This document shows positions 17,105 to 26,351 of a stretch of DNA of 64,000 bases, in pieces. This stretch comes from Rhodococcus wratislaviensis (GTDB lineage Bacteria; Actinomycetota; Actinomycetes; Mycobacteriales; Mycobacteriaceae): positions 1 through 64,000 of the forward strand of contig NZ_UAUI01000024.1 of NCBI RefSeq assembly GCF_900455735.1. The letters are read 5' to 3'. The notes under the pieces were generated by a model that searched no databases, had not been told where the DNA came from, and saw only the letters and a program-made list of their open reading frames with translations. The number at the start of each line of letters is the position of its first letter. Within the stretch, counting starts at the first letter, position 1. Position numbers and translations under genes: made by a program.

Positions 17105-17950
17105 ATGACCATTGCAGTGACAGGAGCCACGGGGTCCATCGGCGGCAGGGTGCTCGAGCGGCTCGGCGGCGGCGCCGGGGTCCGGCTGATCGGGCGGAAC
17201 GCGCAGCGGCTCGAGCCGCTGGCCGAGCATTTCGACTCCGCGTTCGCGGTGGCCACGTATGCCGACGGTCCGGCGATGACCGCCGCGCTGGACGGCGTCC
17301 GGTTGCTGTTCCTGGTCTCGGGCCACGAGAGCGCCACCCGCCGCGAGGAGCACCGCACCGCCGTGGACGCCGCCCGTGCCGCCGGGGTGGAGCGGATCGT
17401 CTACCTGTCGTTTCTGGGCGCGGCGCCCGAGTGCACGTTCACGTTCGGGCGCGACCACTACTTCACGGAGCAGCACATCCGGGAGAGTGGTCTGAAGTAC
17501 ACGTTCCTGCAGGACAGCTGGTACCAGTCGATGATCCCGCTGATGGCCGACGAGCAGGGCGTCATTCGGGGTCCCGCCGGGGACGGCCGGGTGAGCGCGG
17601 TGGCGCCGGACGACGTCGCCGATGCGGTGACGGCGGTGCTCACCACCGGAAACGGCGACCATGACGGCGTCACCTACCGGCTGACCGGACCGGAAGCGTT
17701 CACCCTCACGGAGGCCGCCGAGACGATCACGAGGGTGACCGGACGTTCGGTGCGGTTCGAGAACGAGACCCTGGACGAGGCGTACGCGTCCCGCGCTCAC
17801 TTCGGGGCGCCGGACTTCGAGGTCGCAGGGTGGGTGACCTCGTACGCAGCGATCGCGGCCGGTGAGTTGGCCGTGGTGACGGGGGACGTCGAGACGCTCA
17901 CCGGGCGGCCGCCGCAGACCTTCGCCGACTATCTGAACAGCTACACTTGA
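17105..17950 (+). CDS. NmrA-like NAD(P)-binding atypical SDR
   Basis: 281 residues from the ATG at 17105, with GGGAGA 8 bp upstream; the ATG at 17096 lies inside that site. The N-terminus MTIAVTGATGSIGGRVLERL carries the GATGSIG nucleotide motif of atypical SDRs. The catalytic YxxxK is absent. FLVSGHESATRREEHRTAVD and VYLSFLGAAPECTFTFGRDH fit the NmrA/quinone-oxidoreductase 2-like group, proteins that sense or reduce with NAD(P)H. It is followed 36 bp later by a TetR regulator in the same orientation, so the pair may be linked. Confidence 0.85.
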   Translation: MTIAVTGATGSIGGRVLERLGGGAGVRLIGRNAQRLEPLAEHFDSAFAVATYADGPAMTAALDGVRLLFLVSGHESATRREEHRTAVDAARAAGVERIVYLSFLGAAPECTFTFGRDHYFTEQHIRESGLKYTFLQDSWYQSMIPLMADEQGVIRGPAGDGRVSAVAPDDVADAVTAVLTTGNGDHDGVTYRLTGPEAFTLTEAAETITRVTGRSVRFENETLDEAYASRAHFGAPDFEVAGWVTSYAAIAAGELAVVTGDVETLTGRPPQTFADYLNSYT

Positions 17951-17986
17951 CCCGTCCTGGCATAGCGAGCGGTAGATAGGTCTTTG

Positions 17987-18664
17987 ATGGTCAGCTCATC
18001 CAAGGGTGCGACGCCCACCGAGGTCGGCAACGCAGCAGACTGGCGCCGCCTCGAACCCACGAAGTTGACGCCGATCCTCAGCGCCTCCCTCGACGCGTTC
18101 TACGAACACGGCTTCCACGGCACCTCGGTGCGCGACATCGCCCGCCGAGTCGGTGTCACGGTACCCGCTCTCTATTACCACCACGAGAACAAGGAGGCCG
18201 TTCTCCTGGCGCTCCTGGAACTCTCCACCAGCGACGTTCTCGAGCGCGCCCACGCCGCGAGCGCCGACGGCGGCGACGATCCGGTGCAGCGACTGGCCAA
18301 CGTCATCGAGGCGATCGTGCTGCGGATGACCATGCGATCCCGGCTGGCGGCGCTCGAGAGCGAGGTGCGCTACCTGAGCCCGGAGAATCGGCAGCGTTAC
18401 CGCACGGTCCGCAAGGGTGTGGAGGAACTGGTCCTCGAGATCGTCAAGGAAGGCAAGAAGCGGGAGCTTTTCGACGTGGCGGATGCCGCGGAGACGACGC
18501 GGGCGCTTCTCGGTATGTGCCAGTCGATTCCGCGTTGGTATCACGCCGAGGGCAAGCTGACCCCGGACGCCGTTGCCCGCAAGTACGTCGAGATCGCGAT
18601 GAAGACGGTGGGATCCACCGAGGCTCCCGTCAAACCGAAGAAGAGGCGCACCGCCGACGTCTGA
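17987..18664 (+). CDS. TetR family transcriptional regulator
   Basis: 225 residues from the ATG at 17987. The N-terminal HTH is clear: ILSASLDAFYEHGFHGTSVR, then DIARRVGVTVPALYYHHENK (about residues 30-70). The C-terminal ligand domain has YLSPENRQRYRTVRKGVEEL and resembles the KstR2/acyl-CoA-responsive branch, but this is a loose match. The tail is basic (KPKKRR). A TAGATA box ends 8 nt before the ATG, so the mRNA may be leaderless. A hairpin overlaps its last codons. Target genes are unknown; the upstream NmrA-like gene is the nearest candidate. Confidence 0.9.
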   Translation: MVSSSKGATPTEVGNAADWRRLEPTKLTPILSASLDAFYEHGFHGTSVRDIARRVGVTVPALYYHHENKEAVLLALLELSTSDVLERAHAASADGGDDPVQRLANVIEAIVLRMTMRSRLAALESEVRYLSPENRQRYRTVRKGVEELVLEIVKEGKKRELFDVADAAETTRALLGMCQSIPRWYHAEGKLTPDAVARKYVEIAMKTVGSTEAPVKPKKRRTADV

Positions 18665-18679
18665 CCGGCGATGCGCCTC
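18643..18679 (+). terminator. hairpin at end of tetR gene
   Basis: GAGGCGCA (18643-18650) pairs with TGCGCCTC (18672-18679), with an inner CGCCG/CGGCG pair, spanning the tetR stop codon. It can serve both tetR and the convergent secreted-protein gene ending at 18695. There is no T-run. Confidence 0.5.
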
Positions 18680-18694
18680 GGCAGGTTTCGGTTG

Positions 18695-19099
18695 TCAGCT
18701 CCCCAGGCCCAGCCCCGGTGACGGGACGGCGTCGAACTGCGTCGTCGTCTCGGCGGGGGTGCCGTTCGGTGGGGCGTAGGTGAACACGACTGTGTAGCGG
18801 CCGGCCTCGTGCGTCCGGATCGCTGCCGTCCCGGCACCGAGGGTGAGCGGGATGGTTCGTGTGTTCACGTCGCCGTCGGGCTCGGTGATCTCGAGTTCGA
18901 CCGGAGTGGATCCGTCCGTGCCGGTCGGGGTGGGGGTGACCAGCGCGCCGAGCGTCACCAGATTGTTGGCGTGCACGGTCCCGATGGGCGGAACGACGGT
19001 GATCTGATAGGTGGTTGCGGCGGTTGCCGTGGGCGCCAGAGCGAGTGAGGCCGCTCCTGCCAGTGCGGCAATGGTCAGGGTCCCTCGCGAGAAGTGCAC
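18695..19099 (-). CDS. small secreted protein, Ig-like fold predicted
   Basis: 134 residues. A signal peptide is plain: MHFSRGT, a hydrophobic core LTIAALAGAASLALAP and an ATA-A cleavage region near residue 28. The mature part of about 105 residues alternates short strands (YQITVVPP, VELEITEPDGDVNTRTIPLT, GRYTVVFTYAPPNG), as in an immunoglobulin-like beta sandwich, and has no cysteine. It is probably exported to the cell envelope or medium. No known family was recognised and no function is assigned. Confidence 0.75.
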   Translation of the reverse strand: MHFSRGTLTIAALAGAASLALAPTATAATTYQITVVPPIGTVHANNLVTLGALVTPTPTGTDGSTPVELEITEPDGDVNTRTIPLTLGAGTAAIRTHEAGRYTVVFTYAPPNGTPAETTTQFDAVPSPGLGLGS

Positions 19100-19233
19100 A
19101 AAATCCCTTCCTGTCGACGGTCTCTACGCGCAGCCACGTTACGGCAGAACCGGGAGTTGCCCACCCTCATTCGCCGTGTGTCCGAGAATAGTTCGAACAC
19201 ACGGCTTTCCGTCGATCACATCTCCAAAGCGGT

Positions 19234-20139
19234 TCAGGATGCGGTGTTTTCCCGCGCGACCGTACCGTTGGTGTGCTGTACGGGGCAGGTTCTGGGGAAG
19301 GTGCCCAGTTTCTCCACTTCGTACCCGGTCGGGTAGCTGCGAATGTTGGGGAGGTCGCGGGCGAACTTGGGCTCGGTGCGCACGGGGTAGAACCGGACGA
19401 GGCGTGCGCGAGCCTTCAGCGCCCCGCGGGAGAGCGTCCGCACGAGGCGGGAGGGCCTGCGGTAGGCGAACGCGTCGAGAAGCGGATCGTCCATGAGTGC
19501 CCAGGAGAATCGCTTGATCAGGGCGGCGGGCGCGAGGTTGTTCGGCGGGAACGTGCAGAGGAGTTCGAGCGTGGAGTCGGCGACGGCGCGGCCACCCTGA
19601 TCGAAGAGGAAGTGCTCACGCTCGTAGTCGTCGAGGAACGTCTCGAACGCCTCGAACGTCTCGGGAATCTCCTTGATGCCCATGTACTTGCCGAGCGCAC
19701 GGTAGTAGTTGGTGGATCCGACGATCTCGTTGCGGGTGAGTTTCCGCCAGCCGAAGTCGTCGATCCAGCGCACCGGGGTCACCACGAACGTCGACAGCAC
19801 GTACCGCATGTCGTCGTTGGAGATGTCGTAGGAGCCGTGCATCTGGTTCATCCGGCGGATCCCGGCGCGGCCGGGATCGCTGGTGAAGCCGTGTTCGAGG
19901 ACGGCGTCGAGGATCAGTCCGGTGTCGTCGTAGCGCTTCTGCACGCGTTCGGTGAACTCGCCGGTCTCGAACAGCAACCGGCCGATGGTGGGCACGGCGT
20001 ACGTCCGGAACAGCGCGAAGCTGAGGGCTTGATTGATGTCCCAGGGAAATTCCTGCGTGGCGAGAATCCGGTAGATCTCTTCGTGCTGCGTCTCGGGATC
20101 GAGTCGCTCGGTCCGGTGACGTAGATCGAAGCGTTTCAT
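19234..20139 (-). CDS. MpaB-like oxygenase family protein (DUF2236)
   Basis: 301 residues from the ATG at 20139, with GGAAGTGAAACTC upstream. The central motif GIRRMNQMHGSYDIS (Arg and His conserved) and PVRWIDDFGWRKLT fit the DUF2236 family, which includes fungal MpaB oxygenases and is related to the rubber-cleaving Lcp. Members bind a b-type heme through a conserved histidine. Here it is cytosolic, with no TM helix or Tat signal. It is divergent from an IclR regulator with 113 bp between starts, so IclR may control it. Substrate unknown. Confidence 0.82.
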   Translation of the reverse strand: MKRFDLRHRTERLDPETQHEEIYRILATQEFPWDINQALSFALFRTYAVPTIGRLLFETGEFTERVQKRYDDTGLILDAVLEHGFTSDPGRAGIRRMNQMHGSYDISNDDMRYVLSTFVVTPVRWIDDFGWRKLTRNEIVGSTNYYRALGKYMGIKEIPETFEAFETFLDDYEREHFLFDQGGRAVADSTLELLCTFPPNNLAPAALIKRFSWALMDDPLLDAFAYRRPSRLVRTLSRGALKARARLVRFYPVRTEPKFARDLPNIRSYPTGYEVEKLGTFPRTCPVQHTNGTVARENTAS

Positions 20140-20228
20140 GAGTTTCACTTCCTGCAGCGGCTGTGAGATGACCAGGCAATTTAGCGATCGTTCAGACAGC
20201 TCGACTGTATCGCCCGTCACAGTGCGAC

Positions 20229-20239
20229 GCCAGAGTGGC
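20229..20239. promoter_or_regulatory. short inverted repeat in the iclR/mpaB-like promoter region
   Basis: GCCA-GAG-TGGC lies 13 bp before the iclR start at 20253, between the divergent genes. IclR proteins often bind short imperfect palindromes next to their own gene. The arms are only 4 bp, so this is a weak candidate. Confidence 0.3.
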
Positions 20240-20252
20240 ATTATGCAAACAC

Positions 20253-21158
20253 ATGGCGCGAAATTCACCGCAGACCGAACGCATCGTGATGCTGACCGAA
20301 CTCCTCGCGGACGAGCCGGAGACGCCCCGGAGCCTCGCCGACATCGCCCGGCACCTCGGCGTCGCGAAGGCCACCTGCTATCCGATGGTCGTGGCGCTGA
20401 CCGAGGCCGGCTGGCTCATCCGGCACCCCACCCGCAAGACCTACCGTCTCGGTCCCGCGCTGATCCCGGTCGGACGCGCCGCCGAGACGGCCACGGACGT
20501 CGTCGACCTCGCGCGGTCGGTGATGCACGAACTGGCCGACGCGTCCGACATGGCATCCATCGCGTTCGTGCAATCGGGAAGCGACGTGGTGGTGGCGGAG
20601 GTGGTGCAACCAGTGGGGGGACGCCGCGGAACCCTGGGCCTGCGGCTCGGCGACAAGGTGCTGCTCGCGCCGCCCATCGGGTCGGGGATCGCGGCCTGGT
20701 ATCCGCCGGAGCAGCGCGAGGAATGGTATGCCCTCGGCGGGCAGAATCTGGGTGTCGACGTGGACGTGCTGCGGGCGACGTACGAGCCGGCCCTCGCACT
20801 CGTCCGGGAGCGCGGATACGCGATGGAATGCATGGAACAGCAACAGCATTCACTGGCGGATGCCGTGTCGGAACTTCGCGGTCGCGGTGTGGGCGGGCAC
20901 CGCTCGACCGTCGCGCTGCGGGAGGCGCGGAAACTGTTGTCGGCGGATGCGGTGGTCGGTGACATCGACCCGGAGGGCAGCTACCAGCCGCTGTCGATCA
21001 ATGCCGCGGCGTTCGACCGGGACGGTGAACCCGCGGTCGTGCTGTGTGTGGCCGATGCTTCCCGTCCGATGTCGGGTGTGCGCACGGCGGAGATCGGTGA
21101 ATTGGTCCGCGACGCCGCGGCGCGGGTGACGGCCGCCATGCACGGCCGCCACCCGTGA
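20253..21158 (+). CDS. IclR family transcriptional regulator
   Basis: 301 residues from the ATG at 20253. The N-terminal winged helix reads RSLADIARHLGVAKATCYPM, then LTEAGWLIRHPTRKTYRLGP (about residues 28-75). The C-terminal effector domain of about 200 residues contains KVLLAPPIGSGIAAWYPPEQ and ends with an IclR-like SINAAAF...AVVLCVADA core. IclR proteins respond to small metabolites and often control catabolic genes. The divergent MpaB-like gene is the most likely target. A strong symmetrical terminator follows it. Confidence 0.9.
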   Translation: MARNSPQTERIVMLTELLADEPETPRSLADIARHLGVAKATCYPMVVALTEAGWLIRHPTRKTYRLGPALIPVGRAAETATDVVDLARSVMHELADASDMASIAFVQSGSDVVVAEVVQPVGGRRGTLGLRLGDKVLLAPPIGSGIAAWYPPEQREEWYALGGQNLGVDVDVLRATYEPALALVRERGYAMECMEQQQHSLADAVSELRGRGVGGHRSTVALREARKLLSADAVVGDIDPEGSYQPLSINAAAFDRDGEPAVVLCVADASRPMSGVRTAEIGELVRDAAARVTAAMHGRHP

Positions 21159-21194
21159 GTACTTGTCAACCGCGGGCGGTTGACAAGTACTCAC
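21155..21194. terminator. perfect 19-bp inverted repeat between convergent iclR and accA
   Basis: The arm at 21155-21173 (starting GTGAGTACTTG) is the exact reverse complement of 21176-21194, with only GG between them. It starts within the iclR stop region and ends 4 bp before the accA stop codon, so it can stop transcription from both sides. It has no T-run. Confidence 0.75.
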
Positions 21195-21197
21195 AAG

Positions 21198-22976
<1,779 letters not shown>

Positions 22977-23002
22977 CGAAATGTCTTCCCTTTTCTACAG
23001 TT

Positions 23003-23302
23003 TCAGTAGCCTGCGTTGACCAGGACGGCAGCGGCGGCTACTTGCCGACGCAGAATGAGGGCGGGAGTGCCCCACGAATCGTTATCGGACGCGGGCGCTT
23101 CCGCCGCGGAACCGGACGAGGCGATCGCAGCGAACACTGCGAGCACCGCGGCGATGTCCGTGTCGCTCGGGTTGCCCGTGAACGTCACGGCCGGCGCCGC
23201 CGGCGTCTCTTCGGCGAGGCCGGCGCCCAGCGCGATCTCGTCGAGCACCTCGTCGACAGACAACTCCGCGGTCAAGGTGCTAAATGATTCGCCGCCGCTC
23301 AT
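23003..23302 (-). CDS. accE: acyl-CoA carboxylase epsilon subunit
   Basis: 99 residues. The N-terminus is acidic and helical (TAELSVDEVLDEIALGAGLA). A linker follows, then the typical AccE segment FTGNPSDTDIAAVLAVFAAI and a C-terminal SWGTPALILRRQ. AccE is a small actinobacterial subunit that strengthens the alpha-beta complex. Its ATG overlaps the accD stop (ATGA at 23302-23299), so translation is coupled to accD. Confidence 0.88.
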   Translation of the reverse strand: MSGGESFSTLTAELSVDEVLDEIALGAGLAEETPAAPAVTFTGNPSDTDIAAVLAVFAAIASSGSAAEAPASDNDSWGTPALILRRQVAAAAVLVNAGY

Positions 23303-24921
23303 AGCGGAATGTTCCCATGCTTCTTGGGCGGGAGGGTGACCATTTTGCGTTCGAGCAGGCGCAGGGCGGCCACGATCTGTCCGCGGGTGTGGGACGGGGG
23401 GATGACGGCGTCGACGTAGCCGCGTTCGGCGGCGACGTACGGGTTGACGAGGGTGTCCTCGTATTCCTGTTGCAGTTGCAGGCGCAGCGCGTCGACGTCG
23501 TCGCCGTTCTTGGCGGCCTCGAGGAGGCGTTTGCGGTAGACGAAGCCGACGGCGCCGGAGGCGCCCATGACGGCGATCTGGGCGGTGGGCCAGGCGAGGT
23601 TGACGTCGGCGCCCATGTGCTTGGAGCCCATCACGTCGTAGGCGCCGCCGTAGGCCTTGCGGGTGATGACGGTGATCTTCCCGACGGTGGCCTCGCCGTA
23701 GGCGTAGAGGAGTTTCGCGCCGCGGCGGATGATGCCGTTGTATTCCTGGTCGGTGCCGGGCAGGAAGCCGGGGACGTCGACGAGGGTGATGATGGGGACG
23801 TTGAACGCGTCGCAGGTGCGCACGAAGCGGGCGGCTTTTTCGGAGGCGTCGATGTCGAGGCAGCCGGCGAAGACGGTGGGCTGGTTCGCGACGATGCCGA
23901 CGGAGCGGCCGTCGACGCGGCCGAAGCCGACGACGATGTTGCCGGCGCGTTCGGCCTGGACCTCGAGGAATTCGTCGTCGTCGAGGATGCGGCGGATGAC
24001 CTCGTGCATGTCGTAGGGCTGGTTCGCCGAGTCCGGGATGAGGGTGTCGAGTTCGAGGTCCTCGGCGGTGAGGGAGTCTTCGATGGACCCGGTGATCGGG
24101 TCGGTGGGCAGCATCCGGGGGGCGGCGGCCTGGTTGTTGGACGGCAGGTAGGACAGCAGGTCCTTGACGTAGTCGAGGGCGTCCTGTTCGCCGGAGGCGA
24201 CGTAGTGGGCGACGCCGGATTTGACCATGTGGGTGTGGGCGCCGCCCAAATCTTCCATGGTGACGTCTTCGCCGGTGACGGTCTTGATGACGTCGGGGCC
24301 GGTGACGAACATCTGGGAGGTCTGGTCGACCATGACGACGAAGTCGGTCAGGGCGGGGGAGTAGACGTGGCCGCCGGCGGCGGGGCCCATGATCAGCGAG
24401 ATCTGCGGGATGACGCCGGACGCCTGGACGTTGCGGTGGAAGATTTCGCCGTAGAGGCCGAGGGAGACGACGCCTTCCTGGATGCGGGCGCCGGCGCCTT
24501 CGTTGATGCCGATCAGGGGGCGGCCGGTCTTGAGGGCGAGGTCCATGACCTTGACGATTTTTTCGCCGTAGATTTCGCCGAGGGAGCCGCCGAAGACGGT
24601 GGCGTCCTGGGAGAAGACGCACACGTCGCGGCCGTCGACGGTGCCGTAGCCGGTGACGACGCCGTCGCCGACGGGGCGGTTGTCGGCGAGGCCGAAGTTC
24701 ACCGAGCGGTGCCGGGCGAGGGCGTCGAGTTCGACGAAGCTGCCCTCGTCGAGCAGGGCGGTGATGCGTTCGCGGGCGGTGAGCTTGCCCTTGGCGTGGA
24801 CCTTTTCGACCGCGGCTTCACCGCTCGGGTGCTGCGCCTCGGCCTGACGATTACGCAGGTCGGCGAGCTTTCCCGCCGTCGTGTGAATATCGGGCGTGAC
24901 CGCCGAATCTGTGACTGTCAT
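23299..24921 (-). CDS. accD5: acyl-CoA carboxylase beta subunit, propionyl-CoA carboxylase type
   Basis: 540 residues with the two carboxyltransferase (crotonase-like) halves. The N-half has INEGAGARIQEGVVSLGLYG and MGPAAGGHVYSPALTDF. The C-half has TLVDVPGFLPGTDQEYNGII and KAYGGAYDVMGSKHMGAD. It transfers CO2 from biotin to acyl-CoA; the closest class is AccD5/PccB-type, which prefers propionyl-CoA. The number suffix is an inference. It leads the operon, with GGGAAGAG before its ATG and 168 bp of upstream DNA. Confidence 0.93.
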   Translation of the reverse strand: MTVTDSAVTPDIHTTAGKLADLRNRQAEAQHPSGEAAVEKVHAKGKLTARERITALLDEGSFVELDALARHRSVNFGLADNRPVGDGVVTGYGTVDGRDVCVFSQDATVFGGSLGEIYGEKIVKVMDLALKTGRPLIGINEGAGARIQEGVVSLGLYGEIFHRNVQASGVIPQISLIMGPAAGGHVYSPALTDFVVMVDQTSQMFVTGPDVIKTVTGEDVTMEDLGGAHTHMVKSGVAHYVASGEQDALDYVKDLLSYLPSNNQAAAPRMLPTDPITGSIEDSLTAEDLELDTLIPDSANQPYDMHEVIRRILDDDEFLEVQAERAGNIVVGFGRVDGRSVGIVANQPTVFAGCLDIDASEKAARFVRTCDAFNVPIITLVDVPGFLPGTDQEYNGIIRRGAKLLYAYGEATVGKITVITRKAYGGAYDVMGSKHMGADVNLAWPTAQIAVMGASGAVGFVYRKRLLEAAKNGDDVDALRLQLQQEYEDTLVNPYVAAERGYVDAVIPPSHTRGQIVAALRLLERKMVTLPPKKHGNIPL

Positions 24922-25011
24922 CTATGACTGCTCTTCCCGTCGAGGCTGTCGGAACCTGCGCTGCACCCTGTGGGGTACGCGGTTCGTGGGATTACCCACT
25001 CGGACGCCGCC

Positions 25012-25017
25012 ACTTTA
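25012..25017 (-). promoter_or_regulatory. possible -10 box of the acc operon
   Basis: TAAAGT on the minus strand lies 91 bp before the accD ATG, in the only AT-rich patch (25010-25040) of the 168-bp gap. No convincing -35 box could be paired with it, so the call is tentative. Confidence 0.3.
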
Positions 25018-25089
25018 ACGCATTACTTATCGATCGTTCACGTGCGCTGCGTCACTCCGGAGGAGAGGGTGTGATGCATCGTGCTGCTG

Positions 25090-25479
25090 CTACTGGTCCT
25101 CGGTGCGGCCGTGGCGGCGCTCGTAGTCCTCGCGCGTGCGGTCGGCGCGGCGCTGCGCCTTCTCGCCCACGAGGTCCGGATCGAGGCCGTGGCTGAGCAG
25201 ACGATGGCGACGGTAGATGTTCATCAGCGCGACCGCAAAGTAGAGCAGCGGGAGCAGCAGGAGGGCCATCATCGCCAGCGGAATCCAGATCGGACCGGGG
25301 ATGAGGAGGAACAACGCGAGCACCGCGGCGACGGGAAGCATGAAACGGAGGACGTACCGCACCGAGGCCCCCGGCCCGACGAGGTCGTTGCGGACCCAAT
25401 CCTGCATCGAATCCGGCAGCGTGCGACCGAACAGATACCCGACGTACTGACTTGGGCTGGGACGCTGCGAATCGGACAT
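25090..25479 (-). CDS. DUF5313 family membrane protein
   Basis: 129 residues. A polar N-terminus (SPSQYVGYLFGRTLPDSMQD, then WVRNDLVGPGASVR) is followed by two hydrophobic helices (about residues 42-62 and 65-90) and a charged C-terminal tail with YRRHRLLSHGLDPD and many Arg/Glu. This is the DUF5313 pattern found in mycobacteria and rhodococci. Function unknown; predicted inner-membrane hairpin with both ends in the cytoplasm. It stands alone on the minus strand, between the acc promoter and the MerR terminator. Confidence 0.85.
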   Translation of the reverse strand: MSDSQRPSPSQYVGYLFGRTLPDSMQDWVRNDLVGPGASVRYVLRFMLPVAAVLALFLLIPGPIWIPLAMMALLLLPLLYFAVALMNIYRRHRLLSHGLDPDLVGEKAQRRADRTREDYERRHGRTEDQ

Positions 25480-25505
25480 GGGTCTCAGGATAGTGCTGAC
25501 AAACG

Positions 25506-25542
25506 GAGCGAACTCGACGACGGTGCGTGGTCGAGTTCGCTC
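25506..25542 (-). terminator. terminator of the MerR/fadD unit
   Basis: GAGCGAACTCGAC (25506-25518) pairs perfectly with GTCGAGTTCGCTC (25530-25542) around an 11-nt loop. It starts 8 bp after the MerR stop. On the minus strand the hairpin is followed by CGTTTGT, a short T-rich tail. Confidence 0.75.
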
Positions 25543-25550
25543 TGTTCCCG

Positions 25551-26312
25551 CTACTGCTGCTCGGCATTCGCGACGATGACGTCCCGGACGTACTGCGCCA
25601 AACCGGGGGCGACGTCGTCGTAGTGCCGGCGAAAGCGGTCGTCGGCGAGGTACATCTCGGCGAGGTTCACCTGCATTGCGTGGTCGCAGTCGTAGAACCG
25701 TTCGATGCCGGCGCGGTGCTCCTCGGCGAGTGCGTTGGCGCGATCGGACCCGGGTTCGATGCCGTCGGCCATCGCCTGCGCGAGCGACGCCTCGAATGCG
25801 TCACCCTCGGCTTTGATTCGCTTCCAGTCCTCCTTGCTCATCTTCGCGGACCGCTGCTGAGACTGCTTCCACGCGTCGGTGTCGCCCCAGCGCTCTTCGG
25901 CCTCGGCGGCGTACTCCTCGCCCGGCCAGTTGTCGCCGAAAATTTCGTTCTGCTCCTCGGGGGTGAGCTGAATGCCCATGCTTCTCGCCTCCATCATCTT
26001 CTCCACGGCTGCAGCCATTTCGTGTAAGCGATCGATCCGTTCGCTGAGCAACGCGTGCTGTCGCCGTAGATGCGCGAGGGCATCGACGTCCGGGTCGTCG
26101 AGGAGGGCTGCGATCTCTTCGAGGGGGAAACCCAGTTCGCGGTACGTCAGCACGCGGTGCAGACGTTCCACGTCGGCATCCGAATAGCTGCGGTACCCAC
26201 CGGGTGTGCGGTCGGACGGTGTCACCAGACCGATCTCGTCGTAGTGGTGCAGAGTGCGCACGCTCACTCCGACCAGCCTGGCGACCACGCCGACCGTGTG
26301 TTTCTCGCTCAC
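25551..26312 (-). CDS. TipA-like MerR family regulator
   Basis: 253 residues. The MerR HTH and wing occupy about residues 5-75 (VGVSVRTLHHYDEIGLVTPS, RTPGGYRSYSDADVERLH). A coiled-coil dimerisation helix follows. Residues ~110-250 form a TipAS-type antibiotic-binding domain with aromatic-rich WPGEEYAAEAEERWGDTDAW and FYDCDHAMQVNLAEMYLADD. TipA-type activators bind drugs or other hydrophobic ligands and turn on their own promoter. It starts 39 bp after the fadD-like gene, so the two may share a transcript, ending at the hairpin just downstream. Confidence 0.92.
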   Translation of the reverse strand: MSEKHTVGVVARLVGVSVRTLHHYDEIGLVTPSDRTPGGYRSYSDADVERLHRVLTYRELGFPLEEIAALLDDPDVDALAHLRRQHALLSERIDRLHEMAAAVEKMMEARSMGIQLTPEEQNEIFGDNWPGEEYAAEAEERWGDTDAWKQSQQRSAKMSKEDWKRIKAEGDAFEASLAQAMADGIEPGSDRANALAEEHRAGIERFYDCDHAMQVNLAEMYLADDRFRRHYDDVAPGLAQYVRDVIVANAEQQ

Positions 26313-26351
26313 GTCCTCTACCGTGCAGCCTGACGTCGCGTGAGGGTCAAC

